64,000 nt of DNA from Strongylocentrotus purpuratus (taxonomy: Eukaryota; Echinodermata; Echinoidea; Camarodonta; Strongylocentrotidae): the NCBI RefSeq assembly GCF_000002235.5, contig NW_022145604.1:3622339-3686338 (forward strand). Direction: 5' to 3'. Below are positions 45,511-59,500 of this stretch, piece by piece (the stretch's first letter is position 1; each line of letters begins with the position of its first letter). The notes under the pieces are model-generated. The model worked only from the letters and a program-made list of their open reading frames with translations, did not search any database and had not been told where the DNA came from. A program made the position numbers and the translations under genes.

Positions 45511-48500
45511 GTAAATGTTATTGTCGTGGGTTATGGTTATTGTCGGATAATCATGAATGAAACATTTGGAAATGAAATAGTATATATATATTTCTCAACT
45601 ATTTCGGTCGAAAATTCCTTTTTGAATTAAAATGAATTGATAATTGGGTGTTATATTTTGTTGTTGATGAATGAGTAGTCCCGTATGTTCACATTTGCGT
45701 ACCGGTATTGATAACAAACTGTTGTTGTGTAGATCTACACAACTTTTTATTTAGCTGAGACAGCTGACAGTGAGAGTGGTGAGGAAAGAATAGAAGGAAA
45801 AAGAAGATTTGAAAGGATGCATTTTTTCATTGAATACATGGTCTATTCAGGTGACATAGATTGGAGACCTTAATAGCTTAATTAATGCATTGATTGATTT
45901 AACATTAACAAATCTAAAAAGAGTGAACTTGAATTACGGTATTGAAAGTGAAACAATTAGTGAAACTGAAACTGAAAGTGAGATTGATTGATTGATTAAA
46001 AATTAAAATTGCTTTATTTGGAGAAACGTAGTGTTCAAGCCTCAAGGGGCAGATCTGACAAAACCTATGTTGATTCAGGCATTCAACAATTTATTTAGTT
46101 TATCATCATCATACCCAAGAAACTATATGTGACTGATATTGCATAGATCTAGTACTAGAGCCTTAGAGGTGGCCCTAGCTACAATAATGTTACATAATTC
46201 CTGGGTGAGCATTTATTCCCAGTGACAGTGGCTGCCGCAAAGGTTGGATGGCCTTCCGATGCTTTTTCCAAGCAGCTCTTACCATTGAATCCTTCAAAAC
46301 AAGCTCTCACTATGTATTATATTTTGGAGCAAGCAAGCACCATGAGCGCCTAGCTGGATCTGGCGTTGGTGCATATACCGGCCCTCAGATGACATCATTG
46401 TTATTATTAAAAGATAAATAATAACAACAATAATTTAATTTCTGTTAATTTCATTTATTTTCATTTCCGATGTTAATAACGATATGAATAGTCATTGATC
46501 CATTAAATAACGTTTGGGTTGTTGCTCATCAAGTTGTGATATTCAAAATCAATTTTCGAAAGATGAAACAATTTGAGATGAATGGGTTAAGCTTGTGCAT
46601 GATTATATGCTTTTCTTTTTTTTAAATAAAAACATAGGGATACAAGCAGTGCTCAACATATATATGTACCGGTACGTGTGGAATCCCCCCCCCCCCCCCC
46701 CCAAAAAAAAAAAAGTCTATGCTGGCCCTTCTGATTTCAATGTGGACCTCCACAAGATGTGGTTTTGATAAATGTACATTGTTAGCTTGACTTGACTGTA
46801 GTTCCTATTACCACGTATTTGAATCAATGTTTAAAGCATAGATTGAAGATTTGTTAGCTCCTGGCCTTCTTACAATTCTTTTTCCTTTTTGTTCAGGTCC
46901 AGGAGCAGCTTGGTGCTCTATCCATGCCCAGAGATGAAAGGACAAATGATGAGAGACCGGAGAAAAGACTAGAAGAGGAGGAGGAGGAGGAAGATGATGA
47001 TGAGGATGATGATGAGGACGATGATGATGAGGACGATGATGATGATGATGAAAATGAGGAGGAAGCAGATGAACCTAAACTCAAGTATGAGAGAATAAGC
47101 AACACACTGGAGGATATCCTTAACACTGATGCAGCCAGCTTCTTGGCTGTTCATATAAAGGTGATTTTCTATTTTTTAAATTTAAAATTGAAATATATTC
47201 AACATGAGTGTGAAGAGTGCAGTACATAAAATGGTTTTAGTTTAAGAGAAGGTACAAAACATCTCTCATTTCCAATAGCAAACCTCCTATAGAACTTATA
47301 AATAGAAAAGTAGTTTTTGCCATGTTGAAAATTTATTTCACATTGATTTATGTAATCAGGCTACTTGGATCCTATGATAAGACAATATGGGAGACCAAAT
47401 GACATTCTTTTACGTCTGTTTAACCTTTTTATATCTTTGAGACCTTAAAATAAAACTTTACCTCACTGTTGTTTCATATTTGTAGATCATGTTGTTTCTT
47501 CTGTTTGTTCTGTTCAACAGTTTCTTGCTATTGGTACACATTGGGGAGTGCTTCATGTTTTGGATCACCAAGGCAACAACATCAGTGGGAAAGAATTCAC
47601 TAAGGTAAGTTCAAAGATGGTCTTGATGGGTTTTCTTTGTGTAATGCATCATAGTACATGTACTCCCATTTGACTTTCATTTCATACATCTTCATATACA
47701 AATCTTGCAAAAAGTGTAGGCCGTTATTTTTCTATTTTGCATCAATGTCGATGGTTTCATGTTTTAGTAGTCCAATCCTAGGTGTGAACTTCAAACCAAA
47801 CCTAAAACCCACTTGCAACCCTAACCCTTATCCTATATCTTTGATGAAATGAAGCCCGTAGCAATCGCTACCAGCGCACTAGGCGTTGTGGCGTGCGCCT
47901 GTAATCCAGCTAACAGTGGAAGTTACAAACTCATTCAGCCGAGGACGCAGGTTCGAAACTGAGTCACGTCTTTCGGAAGGTGACGTTTAAAGGTCGGTCC
48001 CCAGACGTAAATAATCATATCTGATTGATACACGTCTGTAAAAACCCAATACACACACAAACGCTACCAGCGCATATGTCGGAGGCTCAGAGCGCCAACA
48101 TTAGATCTACAAAGTCATTGAAATGATTGAAATTGAGCCCTGTACATGCATTTTATTTATGTTTTAGTTTCTTTTTGTTTTTATGTTTTCCTCCTAGCAC
48201 ACCACCACAGTAAACCAGGTCAGTATGGATATGAATGGGGATTACCTGGCCAGCTGTTCAGATGATGGCAGGGTAAGTATTGTTCCTAAAATCTTAAAGG
48301 GATAGTTTGCCTTAAAGGAATTGGGTAGCTTTGTCTCGGATTAAATTGATTGAATCTTTGTGCAGCACAAAACGGACAATCATTCGGTACAAGGGTCTGA
48401 AAATCAGACTAATACTTAGGTGATTGCAATCACTTAAGTTGATTTGACAACTAATGATTGTTATTTTCCACTAAAAGCCATTTCAAGCCATTTCGTTTTG

Positions 48501-51500
48501 AGGGAAGTTCTAAATTAGTATTGTCTTTCAAATGCAGTTGGAATTTTACCTTTTCTTCCTTTTTGGCCTGCAAATGGGACATAGTACCTTTAAATAGCCC
48601 GAATAAATCTAATATGAATTTGGATAAATGAAAATGTAGTCCAAAAAATAGTTGTTCAAGGCTTGTTGCAAATTATCAGCAGTGTGATACCATCTGGAAG
48701 TCCAACTGTAACTTGAAGTATTAATTGTGCATTATCGTCCAGCATGGACTGAGAACATTATCTTTTAACTATTACGTATGTGTATAATAATTTGCATTAT
48801 TTTGCTTTAAAATGACATAGTTTATTGATGTTTCTCTTTGTGCTCCTATCTCTCTTTCTTTCTCCCTGCCTCTGTCTGTCTGCCTCTGTCTGTCCCTTTT
48901 TCTACCGTTATCTTTTTGTCTCTCCATCTCGATCTCCTCCCTCTTCCTCTCTCTCTCTTTCTCTCTTTCTCTCTCTCTCCCTCCCTCTGCCCCTTTCTCT
49001 CTCTCCCTCTGTGTCTAGGTTGCTATCATTGGCTTGTATGAAGGAGAACACAACCAAGTCCAGTCTTTTGACAGGCCAGTCAAGGTACTCATTAATTACA
49101 GACATGTATAAAATGATTATGAAGACATTTGAGGATATGCCATTATTTAACATAAACCATAACAAAGTGTAGAATTGCACTGTTGAAACTAATACGCTAG
49201 CCAGACTTATGGGGCCAGTGTTCTTTCTCCACCCTAGATAATTATAGTAACTTTTTGTTTCCCAAAAGTGTGTATAATCTTCAAGGCCAACTGGTCAGGG
49301 ATGATATTATTTAGACACATTGAATGATGATCATAATTAGCAATAACTGTCCAATCCACTTTATTCCTAGAATATCACAATTTATCAAGTTGATCACTGT
49401 AGAAGAAAAAAGTGGCCAATGAGAATCAGAAGTACAAATCATGTCATATAGTTTACATGTGCTTTCATTTTTCAACTTTGTTTTTAGAATTTTCAATCAA
49501 TAATTGTACCTCCTTCGTCTGTCTGTTGAAAGTCGAGAAGAAATTGTGCAGCATTTCTTTCAGGAAGGCTGGTTTGTTTGTTATATAAATTAAATTTCTT
49601 TTCCTCATTGCAGGCTGTAGCTCTTGATCCAAAGTTTTCTCGTCCAGGCAGCGGCAAGCAGTTCATCACAGGAAGTGATCGGGTATGTATACATCTTAAC
49701 ATCAGGGCGGATTTCCCTTTTAACGTATTTTTGAACAGACGAGTAATAATTTCATGCACAAAGCATGACATATGAATGTATTTTGGACTGATGTGCTACA
49801 GGATTATTTGTTAGATGGTTTAGACTATTACTTACTGGCTCTATAGCTCGTAAGTCGATTCGACAACTAATAGTCGTTATTTTGCCACTTAAAGACTTTT
49901 TCAAGCCCCCCTTTTTTTAGGGAAGTTCTAAATTAGTACTGTCTTTCAAATGCCGTTGGAATTTATCCTTTTCCTTTTTTTTTGGCCTGCAAATGGGTTA
50001 TAGTATCTTTAATGTACATATATTTAACATTCTGACTATTGGAATATAATTATTTGTAACAGGTAAATGAAATAATTTGTATGGAGGCACTTTACAAAGG
50101 CGTAGGCATTAAATTTGGTTACATTACAAAAATGGTCTATTGTGAACCACCCCAACCTTACTTGTAGTATGTTTTATTTTATATTTTCTCATTCTAGCTT
50201 GTGCTTCATGAGAAAGGATTCTTGGGGCGTAGTAAGTCCACCATTCTCCATCACGGTGAGGGTCCTATTAGAAGTATCAAATGGAGAGCTTCTTTGGTAG
50301 CATGGGCCAATGACTTGGTAAGACTCCATTTTTGTACTATGATAATATAATAATCCGTTCTCAAATAGCGCATAACACATCATGATATACATGTAACGTC
50401 CGTACGAGGTTCCAAAGAGCTTTGGACATTATTACCCTAGCTTTCGCTCCGGTAGCCTTATCAGCGCACAGTGCAGTTCAAGGAATAATCCTACCAGGTA
50501 CATATTTGCCTCGCCTGGCTGGAGTGAGGCAAATGAGGTCTTTTTTTAAGGTTTATTGAACACAAAACACCAATGGTGTAGACCTCTCAGGCTAGCACAA
50601 GAACATCTGTCACAGCTTCTTCTACACTCGCACCCATAGCATTACGTACACTTCAACAATACATGTGAGATACTAACAGTAATGATAAAAGTCGAATTCT
50701 TTGTTTTTTCCTTTTTTAGGACTTTTTTAAGTTGAAAGTGAGCTGGAGAAACTAGAATTGCAATGCTTGAAATAAATCATAATTGGCAACTCTTTTTCAG
50801 TACGTTCTTTGCAGCTGTTTTTGAAGTTCAGAAAGTGAAAAGGATTAAAGATAGATCTCATTTGGATAGCACTCAAGAATTTAGATGCCTTGTAAATCCT
50901 GATGTAATCCATTTGCTTTCTTGGATTTATCAAGACACCTGCATTTGTTGCGAAAGCTAATACATTATCTGTGCTTGTAATCATCCGAGTGACCAATGGC
51001 TGTTAATCCTATCTGAGGGACAAGTACGTATAGTTCATGGAAGATTGCTGTCTTAGTCTGTGTCCGAAACGTAACCCCAAACCTTAACTCAGACCTAACG
51101 TTAACTTAAATTTAAACTCACCTTAAACCTAAACTTAAACCTAAATTTAAACATAAACATAAACCTAAACTCAAGTCTCAAACCTAATGTTAAACCCAAC
51201 ATTTAACCTAACTTTGAACCTAACTTTGAATGCATAATATTAATAATAATAATAATAATAATAATAAACCTAAACTTAAACCTAATATTAAACCTTACCT
51301 TAAACCTAACATTGAACCTAACTTTGAATGCAATCGCACTCAGGCCCTGACTCTGTTTCTCCAGAAAATATAGAGCAAATGTTGTGGAAACAATCTGTAA
51401 AGGTCATACAGAGGAAATACTGTAGGATAATGGGGCACAGTAAACATATGGCTTTTATTGATGCACTACATGGGGATAGGGGTAGTATGTTCTTCAACAG

Positions 51501-54500
51501 TACATACCAAATGTAATTTCTCATGACCGCTGCACATACGTGGCCTAGATAAAAGTTAGTCTCCATTTTAAGACAGGCTTTACTGAACATGCCTTGTGAA
51601 TTACCCTGATGAGTTAGGTGAACTGAATATCAACTGGTTAATCTTTTAATGTTGTGTTATTTTCATGATAGGGAGTGAAGGTATATGACATGCAGTCCAA
51701 GCGACGTATCACATTCATCAAGCGGGATCACCCAGAGGCAATGAGACCGGAGCTCTATAGATGTAATCTCTGTTGGAAGGATGATAATACTCTACTCATT
51801 GGATGGGCAAACACTATCAAGGTAATAATGTCCCCCCCCCCCCCCCTCCTTTTCTCCTTCTTTCTCTTTCTCTGTATCTCTGTCTGTCTGTCTGTCTGTC
51901 TTTCTCTCTCTCTCTCTCTCTCTCACTCTCTCTCTCTGTCTGCATATCTCTTTCTGTTTCTCTCTCTCTCTCTCTTTATCTTTCCTCTTCCCTCTCTCTC
52001 TCTCTCTCTCTCTTTATTCAGTCTCTCTCTCTCATTCTCTCTTTCTCTCTCTCTCCCTCTACCTTTCTCTCTCCCTTTACCTTTCTCTCTTTTTCTCTTT
52101 TGGTATATTTATGTTTCTCTGTTTCTGATGCCTTTTCTGTCCCTGGTTCTATCTTTCACACGTGTGATATGAAATATGGACCGAAACCCATTTATAACGA
52201 GTGTAATTATAAATTTCTGATGAATGCTGTTTGTTACTCTCATCCAAATGCCACCAGATCAAATATTTGTGAATATAATTTTATTTTGACTTTTAGATTT
52301 GCTCTGTGAAGGAGAGGATAACCCCAGACAACAAGGATTTACCAAGCAAATATGTTGAAATAAGTGAGTATATTGCCAAGATCAAGCATGCAAATAAATT
52401 TAAATTGTGTTGTCAAAATGAAGCTGCCAGGTCATATACTGGAGCGAACATTTGTTGTTATTGTTTTCTTATGAGCAAATTACATTTAAAGCATCTTCCA
52501 TTTGCGTTAGGATAACATTTTCTGTAAAAGATGTCTGTAACTTGTTTGTAGAGAAAATATTGTTCTATGACACATCCTCAGGAGACAAATGTATCTAATT
52601 CAATTTCCTATACCAACAAAATTCCCAATTTCAACTCTTGATTAAGCTCTATACCCAACCCTAACCTAAAACCTAATTCCAACCCTCCCCCATATTTTTG
52701 ATGAATAAGGCCTGGAGCAATGAAATATTACCAGTACAGATGTTGGGCCACCAAACGGCAAGTTACAGCTTTGATATCATTCCAAAGTCACCAGTCAGTT
52801 TGATGGCATGGATTTGTATCCCTCTGCTGCCATAGAGTTGTGTTATTGGGTCCACACATTAAATCAAGTAACACATGCCAAGTAACTGCAAGGAGTAGGT
52901 TCAATGTAATGTTCATGCTATCACGGATATTTGATATGTTGAATCACCATTTTGGTAAGACTCTTACATGTACATGTCACCTCCACCATGTTACTATGCA
53001 TGTATAGTAATATAACAATTATCTTTCATCTTTTAATTTACAGCTTCCATGTTTTCCACTGATTTCACTGTATGCGGACTGGCTCCGCTCGGTGATGCTC
53101 TGGTTGTTGTTGCCTTTGTCACGAGTGGACCAAAGAATGATGTAAGTAGGACAAAACTTTCTTCTTTCTATGATTGTATGTGTCGTAGCTATGAAGAGAT
53201 ACCGTCCATGTGATGCAATGTACACTGTAAACTCAGATGAAATACTACATAGCCAGAATCTATCGTATGCGTGAAACTATTGTGAATTTGCAAGCATTTG
53301 AAATTTACACAAGTTTGTTATGTCAAACATGGCTGTTAGAAATGTTAATAGCTTGTTAGCAAACAAAATCACCTAATTATATTTCACAAATGATTCTGCT
53401 TTTACAGTATAATTTTTGAATTTTTTTTTAGACAATTTCTATTGAAAAGTAGTTTATTGTACACCCATATCTGTCAAAATTTAATTTTGATTACAAATTT
53501 AATGGAAAATGCCCAGTGTGGATATTTGTTTACCAGTGCCTTGAATTGTTTGCAGTTACATGTATCAAGTTACATGTACAGTATAAAATGTCAAAAAAAA
53601 TGGGGTCGTAGGGTCGAAAAAAGTTGAGAACCAATGATAGAGAACGTTTCTGTGTCTGTTTTTTATGACAGGGTGAAGACAATGGAGCTCGTAGACCACA
53701 GTTAAAGATCATAACCCCTTTCTCCGATGATTACCAGCTTGTTACCAGTGATGCCCTGTCAATGCGTGGTTTCCAGTCCTACAGGCCCAATGACTACCAC
53801 TTAGGTTAGAATTGAGAACTCATGTTTTGTAATTTAATATAGACTCTTTTTTGGGGGGGGGGGGTGGGAAGTAGCTCAGTATGTTAGAAAGTATTTGGAA
53901 CTCATCCTTAACAACTTAAATTAATTTTTACACACAAGCATCGTGATTGCTTTATTCAAGGCTCAACAATCACAGGTACCCTGGACACAAATTCTAAGTT
54001 TGTTGCATATTTTGGATTGATTCTATTATGCAACATGGCCACAGCACAAATGTGATGGCTCAGTGGTCTTGTATCCTGGAGATCACAGGCTCAAAATCAA
54101 TTGAATATGTTGGTTCCCAGTGGTAAGGCATAAATGATCATCATCAATTCCCTTGGATAAGACATTAACCCTTACTGTACTGGGCTATTTTGAGCACCCT
54201 CTCACCCTCGAATGTCCGATGAACACGAAAATTTGCATATTTGTAGATATTTTCGTAAGGAACAAGATGGTATAATTATTTTTTTCCTAATATTCAAATT
54301 TTTGTCGTTATAGCCTAATTAATTATGCAATTATTTTCTGTAAAATGCTAATTTTATGCATTTTACAGAAAATGCTACATATTTGTCCGTAGACTTGTGA
54401 AGAATCTTGAAAATGTGAAGAATCTTGAAAATGTATTGAATTAATGTTTCCTTCATCTCAAATTCATGAGGTTTCATTATTTTTATGATATTTGAAAATG

Positions 54501-56526
54501 CATAGGTTAATTTGCATAAATTTGCAAATTACGCATTCATGAATATCAAATCAGGAACTATATTTAGGGAACTGGAATCATTACAAAAATTGTCAGACTC
54601 CACTTTTTGAATGTTGAAACTCATTATTCATATGAAACTTCTTTTCTAACACAAAATAGTTATTTGATGTAATTAATAATGATAATTTATGCAAATTTGA
54701 TGCGATTTTCTACTATTTATTTTCTTATGTATTTTATTGTTTTTTATTTCTTATTATATCTATTGTTTTATTTCCAATGTATTCTTTTGTTCTGGAATAC
54801 ATCAAGTTACTCTGAGAAACATATAAAAGCAATTTTATATCAATTCATATCTTCACATTTCTGCTTGTACATGAATATATGCAATTATAGCACTTTTTTT
54901 AATTGACATGCGCATACTAATTGTTATGTAACACCTTACAGGTATATCCGATTTTGACGAAAATGGTATCAAAATGTGCGCAAGACTTGAGGGAAAAAAG
55001 TCATGAAACGACAATTCAAAATTCCAAGCGGTTGCGGCGTGATCTCCGAAAATGTCGAGGGGGGGCCTCCCAGGCCCCCCCCCCCCCAGTACAGTAAGGG
55101 TTAAAGCCCTTGGTCCCTTTGGTTGCTTTTCTAGAAGCATATACTTTCTTTCTTGACAGTCAGGTGAAATAAGTCATCTAATCAAATCTTGACTCCTTTG
55201 AATATTTCAGAGTATGAATCAGATGAAGGAGTGTTCTATATCGTCAGTCCAAAGGATGTAGTGGTTGCTAGGCAACGTGATATGGATGATCACATCACAT
55301 GGTTGATGAACCAAGAGAAGTATGAGGTAAGGTCATATGTTCACATTTTTTCATACGTTTTTGATGGTGAACAAACTGGGCTATGAATCATCATTATCTT
55401 ATCATCATCTTATCATAATCATATGATCATCATCATTATCGGTGTCATTACCAATGTCATTATTCTTTTCATATCATCATCGTCATCATTGCCATCGTCA
55501 TCTATTATCATCATTCCCAGCATATATTATCCATTTTTGCAAGGTTTGTCAGTATCAGATCTTGGGCTGAATGAAAGATGCTATCCTTTTTTTAACTACA
55601 ATATTTTGTCGCATTTTATTATCACACATATTTATCATTATCGTAGGAGGCTTTGGGTTAGGGTCAATAATAAGGGTCACTAAAAATGAAGTTGATTTTA
55701 AAGGAGTCCCTCATCATAAAAATAATGAATTTTTTTTGTCTGTCAACAGGAAGCATTGTCTGAGGCTCGTCTGAATCACAAAGACCTGGTCAAGATTCGA
55801 CCTATGGACGTAGGTCACAAATATCTCAATCACCTCATCAGCACTGGGGAGTTTGATAAAGCTGCAAGGTTAGTACTGAAATACAAGATATATAAAAATG
55901 GAATTCTGTTGATTAATTATTACTCATATCACACTGCAAATTGAACTTGTAAATCTGGCAGTTTTTCAAGAAACTTGATATCAGTAATAAGTTGTAATCA
56001 AAAGAAGGTACTGAAATCCTTGCATTTGATGAGCCGTAACTTAACATATTATCGAACTGTTGCACTTGTTATAAAGAAGAAGTGTTATGAAACAGGACCA
56101 AGAAAGGTGCAAGATTTATTTAATTCAACATCCAGGATTTCTCTTGATTATTAATTCTGCCTGTCCTTGTATGTGTGTATATCTGTCTTAGTTAATGTAA
56201 TGTCTATATTGTCAATATTTTGCTTTTTATACTGAAGATTTTACTTTTGGGGTTGTAGAAAAAGGGGACCAGCCTAGATAGGTCAAAGACCTTTTCTGGT
56301 CCCTCACATCCCTACTCCACCCATTAATCATTTTTAGTGTTACTGTTATTGTTTTATTTGTTCTTATTATATTTTATATATATTGCATTTTATATAATTG
56401 TATTTTGAATGTTATAATGCTGTAAGTTTTTATTGGATGTGAAATAAACTGAACTTGAACTTGAAAATGTAATAGTATAGACTGGGAAAAAGGTAGCGGT
56501 AGTTCACAAATTTGGCTAGTTTTTAT

Positions 56527-56570
<44 letters not shown>

Positions 56571-59500
56571 ATTTTTTTATTTTTTATTTTTTTTTTTGGG
56601 GGGGGGTTATAGATGGGCACACAAGTCTTACTAGTCCTCTTTTTGTGCATGATTATTTTATAGTATGTATTGAAGCTATGGCAGATTTGGCTGCATAACA
56701 CTTGCCTTTCTACAAAAAAAGATTGTGGCCCAGCATCATTTTTAATTCACTACACTGGCTAGGTAACACTCTTGTCTCTTGGCAAATTGTGCTACCCAAT
56801 ATAAGTGCTTTAACTGACTAGCTATTCACTGAAATCTCTACTTGTTTCTGATATTTGCAGCTTGTGTCCGATGATCCTTGGGAAGAACAAAGATCTTTGG
56901 GAGGAGGAGGTGTTCAAGTTTGCCAAGCTTCACAAGCTGAAGGTCATCAGTCAGTACATACCCAAGGGTGACATGAGACTGTCAAAGGCCATCTATGAGA
57001 TGATCCTCAATGAGTATCTACAGACAGACCTTCAGGTCAGTATTATTATCATCCTGACTTCAACCCTGCACTCATAGGATTAACACTATAAAGGCCTTAC
57101 TGTAAACCATGCACTTTTGAATAAAGGCTGGAGTTAAAAGAGCAAATATCGAATCACACTTAGTACATACCTAAAGGTGATAGGCTTTCTTTAACCATCT
57201 CTGAGATGGCACTTAACAAGTACCTGCAAACACATCTGCAGAACAGTATGATTAAATGACATTTGCTTGATTTCAGACAGCAGTTGCTTGACAGTCTGAT
57301 ACTAGTTCCCAGATCCTCATTTCAATCCTAAATATAACCTGAAACCCAATTGCAATTCAGGCCCTAACCCATGTTCGTAATTAAATAAAGGCTAGCATAG
57401 ATGTTGTTCAAGCACAAATAAGGTGACTAAATTGTAAAAAGCTATGAAGCAATATATATATAAAATACATTAAGACAAAGAGATAGATGTACTTTAGTTT
57501 GGGTGAAGCTGAACATATGTTGGATGGTAGTCAGTACAATGTATGCATTTTCTGGTTTTATAGAAACACTGCTTTTATATGGACGTAATCCCCTTTCATG
57601 CCTTCTTCACATGTCTGCAGGGCTTCAACAAACTAATCAAGGAGTGGCCACATGACCTCTACGACCTCATGACGGTGGTCTCAGCCGTCATGGATCGACT
57701 CAATATGGACCCAAGGAACGCTGTCCTGATGCAGACACTGGGGGAGCTGTTCATCTATGATCAACGTTACGACAAGGCTCTGGCCATTTACCTGGAGTAA
57801 GTTTCTTTACATTTTATTTAGAAGGCTTATTTTAAGAAATGTAATTGTTGGTGTTGGAGGCTACAGCAAGCTCCAGATGTGCTTCTTTAAAACATCCCTA
57901 AATTTTGATATTACAGATTTTATGTATCCCAAAGCACCCCTGATTTTATAATATCAATGTCAAAGAAAAGAACATGGATGGTTGGAAAAGGTACAAAATG
58001 ATAATGCTTGATCGTTGGATCAATTTTATAAAAAATGTAAATTCTGAAGATTTGCGACGTCCCAATGGTGAGAGCATACATGCCAACTGTTCAGATTAAA
58101 GAGGAACATTCCTCTTTTTGGGAGAAGATAATTATCATTTTAATGCAGGTGTTCCTCTTCCTGTACAAATTTGTCTGTAGTATTGAATAGGAGAGTTAGG
58201 ATTGTTCCTCTTTTTTTTTTAAATAGCATAATTTGTACAGATTTCTGATTCTCAAATGTTGGCATGTATGGTGAGAGCACCCAGTGGCATGAATGACCTG
58301 CCATAGTTAAGTCCAACTTAAGTCAACCTCAGTCTTTGTGAAACACACCCCATGTCTTCTTAGTAATCCTTTCCATTCATATATCTTTCCTTCATTCTCT
58401 CTGTGACTTACTAGGTTAGGGCACGAGGATGTGTTCAAGTTGATTCACAAGCGCAACCTCTTTGACTCAATCCAGGATAAGATCGTTCTTTTGATGAAGT
58501 TTGATACTGCTCAAGCCATCGAGATGCTCATCACAAACTCAGATAAAGTAGCTGTAAGTCATCATTGTTTATTGTTGATTGTTTGTCACTCTCAACCCAG
58601 TTGTGTTTAATACCCACTGCCTACTTTAACTGGGTAATCCCTGCATTAAGCCTAAGGGGATAAGAGAATTTAGTAGGCAACCGGTTAAATGGGTATGTGG
58701 TAACGCACTGCATTCCACTGCTTTAGGGCAGCTTTGCTAAAGCCAAGGTAATAGTAGTCATTTGTACGTGCTTTGAGCATCATCACGTAGATTGGATATC
58801 TGTGTGATGTAAATGTTGCTATTATTACCATTTGTATTATGCTGACATAATTTTGTCCTATTTAAGATATTTTATGCTCATTGCAAAGAAAGATATATAC
58901 AGAATCATTAGTCAACATTTGGACAGGCATATTGGATCTTTCCAATGATGACTTTTTTATGAGAAGCTATATTCTTTTAATTATATCATACCAATGAGTA
59001 TTTATATTAGATTAACATACGAGCATCAAGTCACTTTTAATATTCTCTCTCTCTCTTTTATTAGGTTTTATTGTAATCGTTGTCTTTTCATCTGATTTTT
59101 TTTTCTCTTTCCCCCTTTTACCATCTTTATCATTTTGTTCATTTTTCCACCAGGTCAAGAAAGTGGTATCACAACTGCAAGACCATCGGCAGCTATTGTA
59201 TCAGGTACTTTGCATGTTTTAACATTGGTTTGGACATGAAAACTTCACAGTAACTGTTCAAAGGGTTTATCCCGATGGTGGTGATGATTTTGCTCCTACT
59301 TCTACTGATGATGATAAGGAGTAGGCGGAAGACGATGAAGAAGAAGAAGAAGAAGAAGATGATGATGGTGATGATAAGAAGGAAGAGGAAGATCAATTTC
59401 AATTTCAATTTTTTTTTTTCAATTTCATTTATTTCCACAGATTCATAAAAGACAATGTAAATTACAATCAAATATAAAAGTATTACAACAAAAGATGAAC

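Noticed and set aside
46893-47126. Poly-Ser open frame on the minus strand
   Set aside because: It is the antisense of the acidic-repeat part of VPS41 exon 2.
50395-50640. Possible SINE body (CCAAAGAGCTTTGGACATTA and following)
   Set aside because: Vaguely like the 3' part of the SINE at 61150-61465, but I could not find A/B boxes or boundaries.
51061-51340. True telomere or chromosome end
   Set aside because: Units are highly degenerate (AAACCTAA-like), lie inside a VPS41 intron and are followed by further exons.
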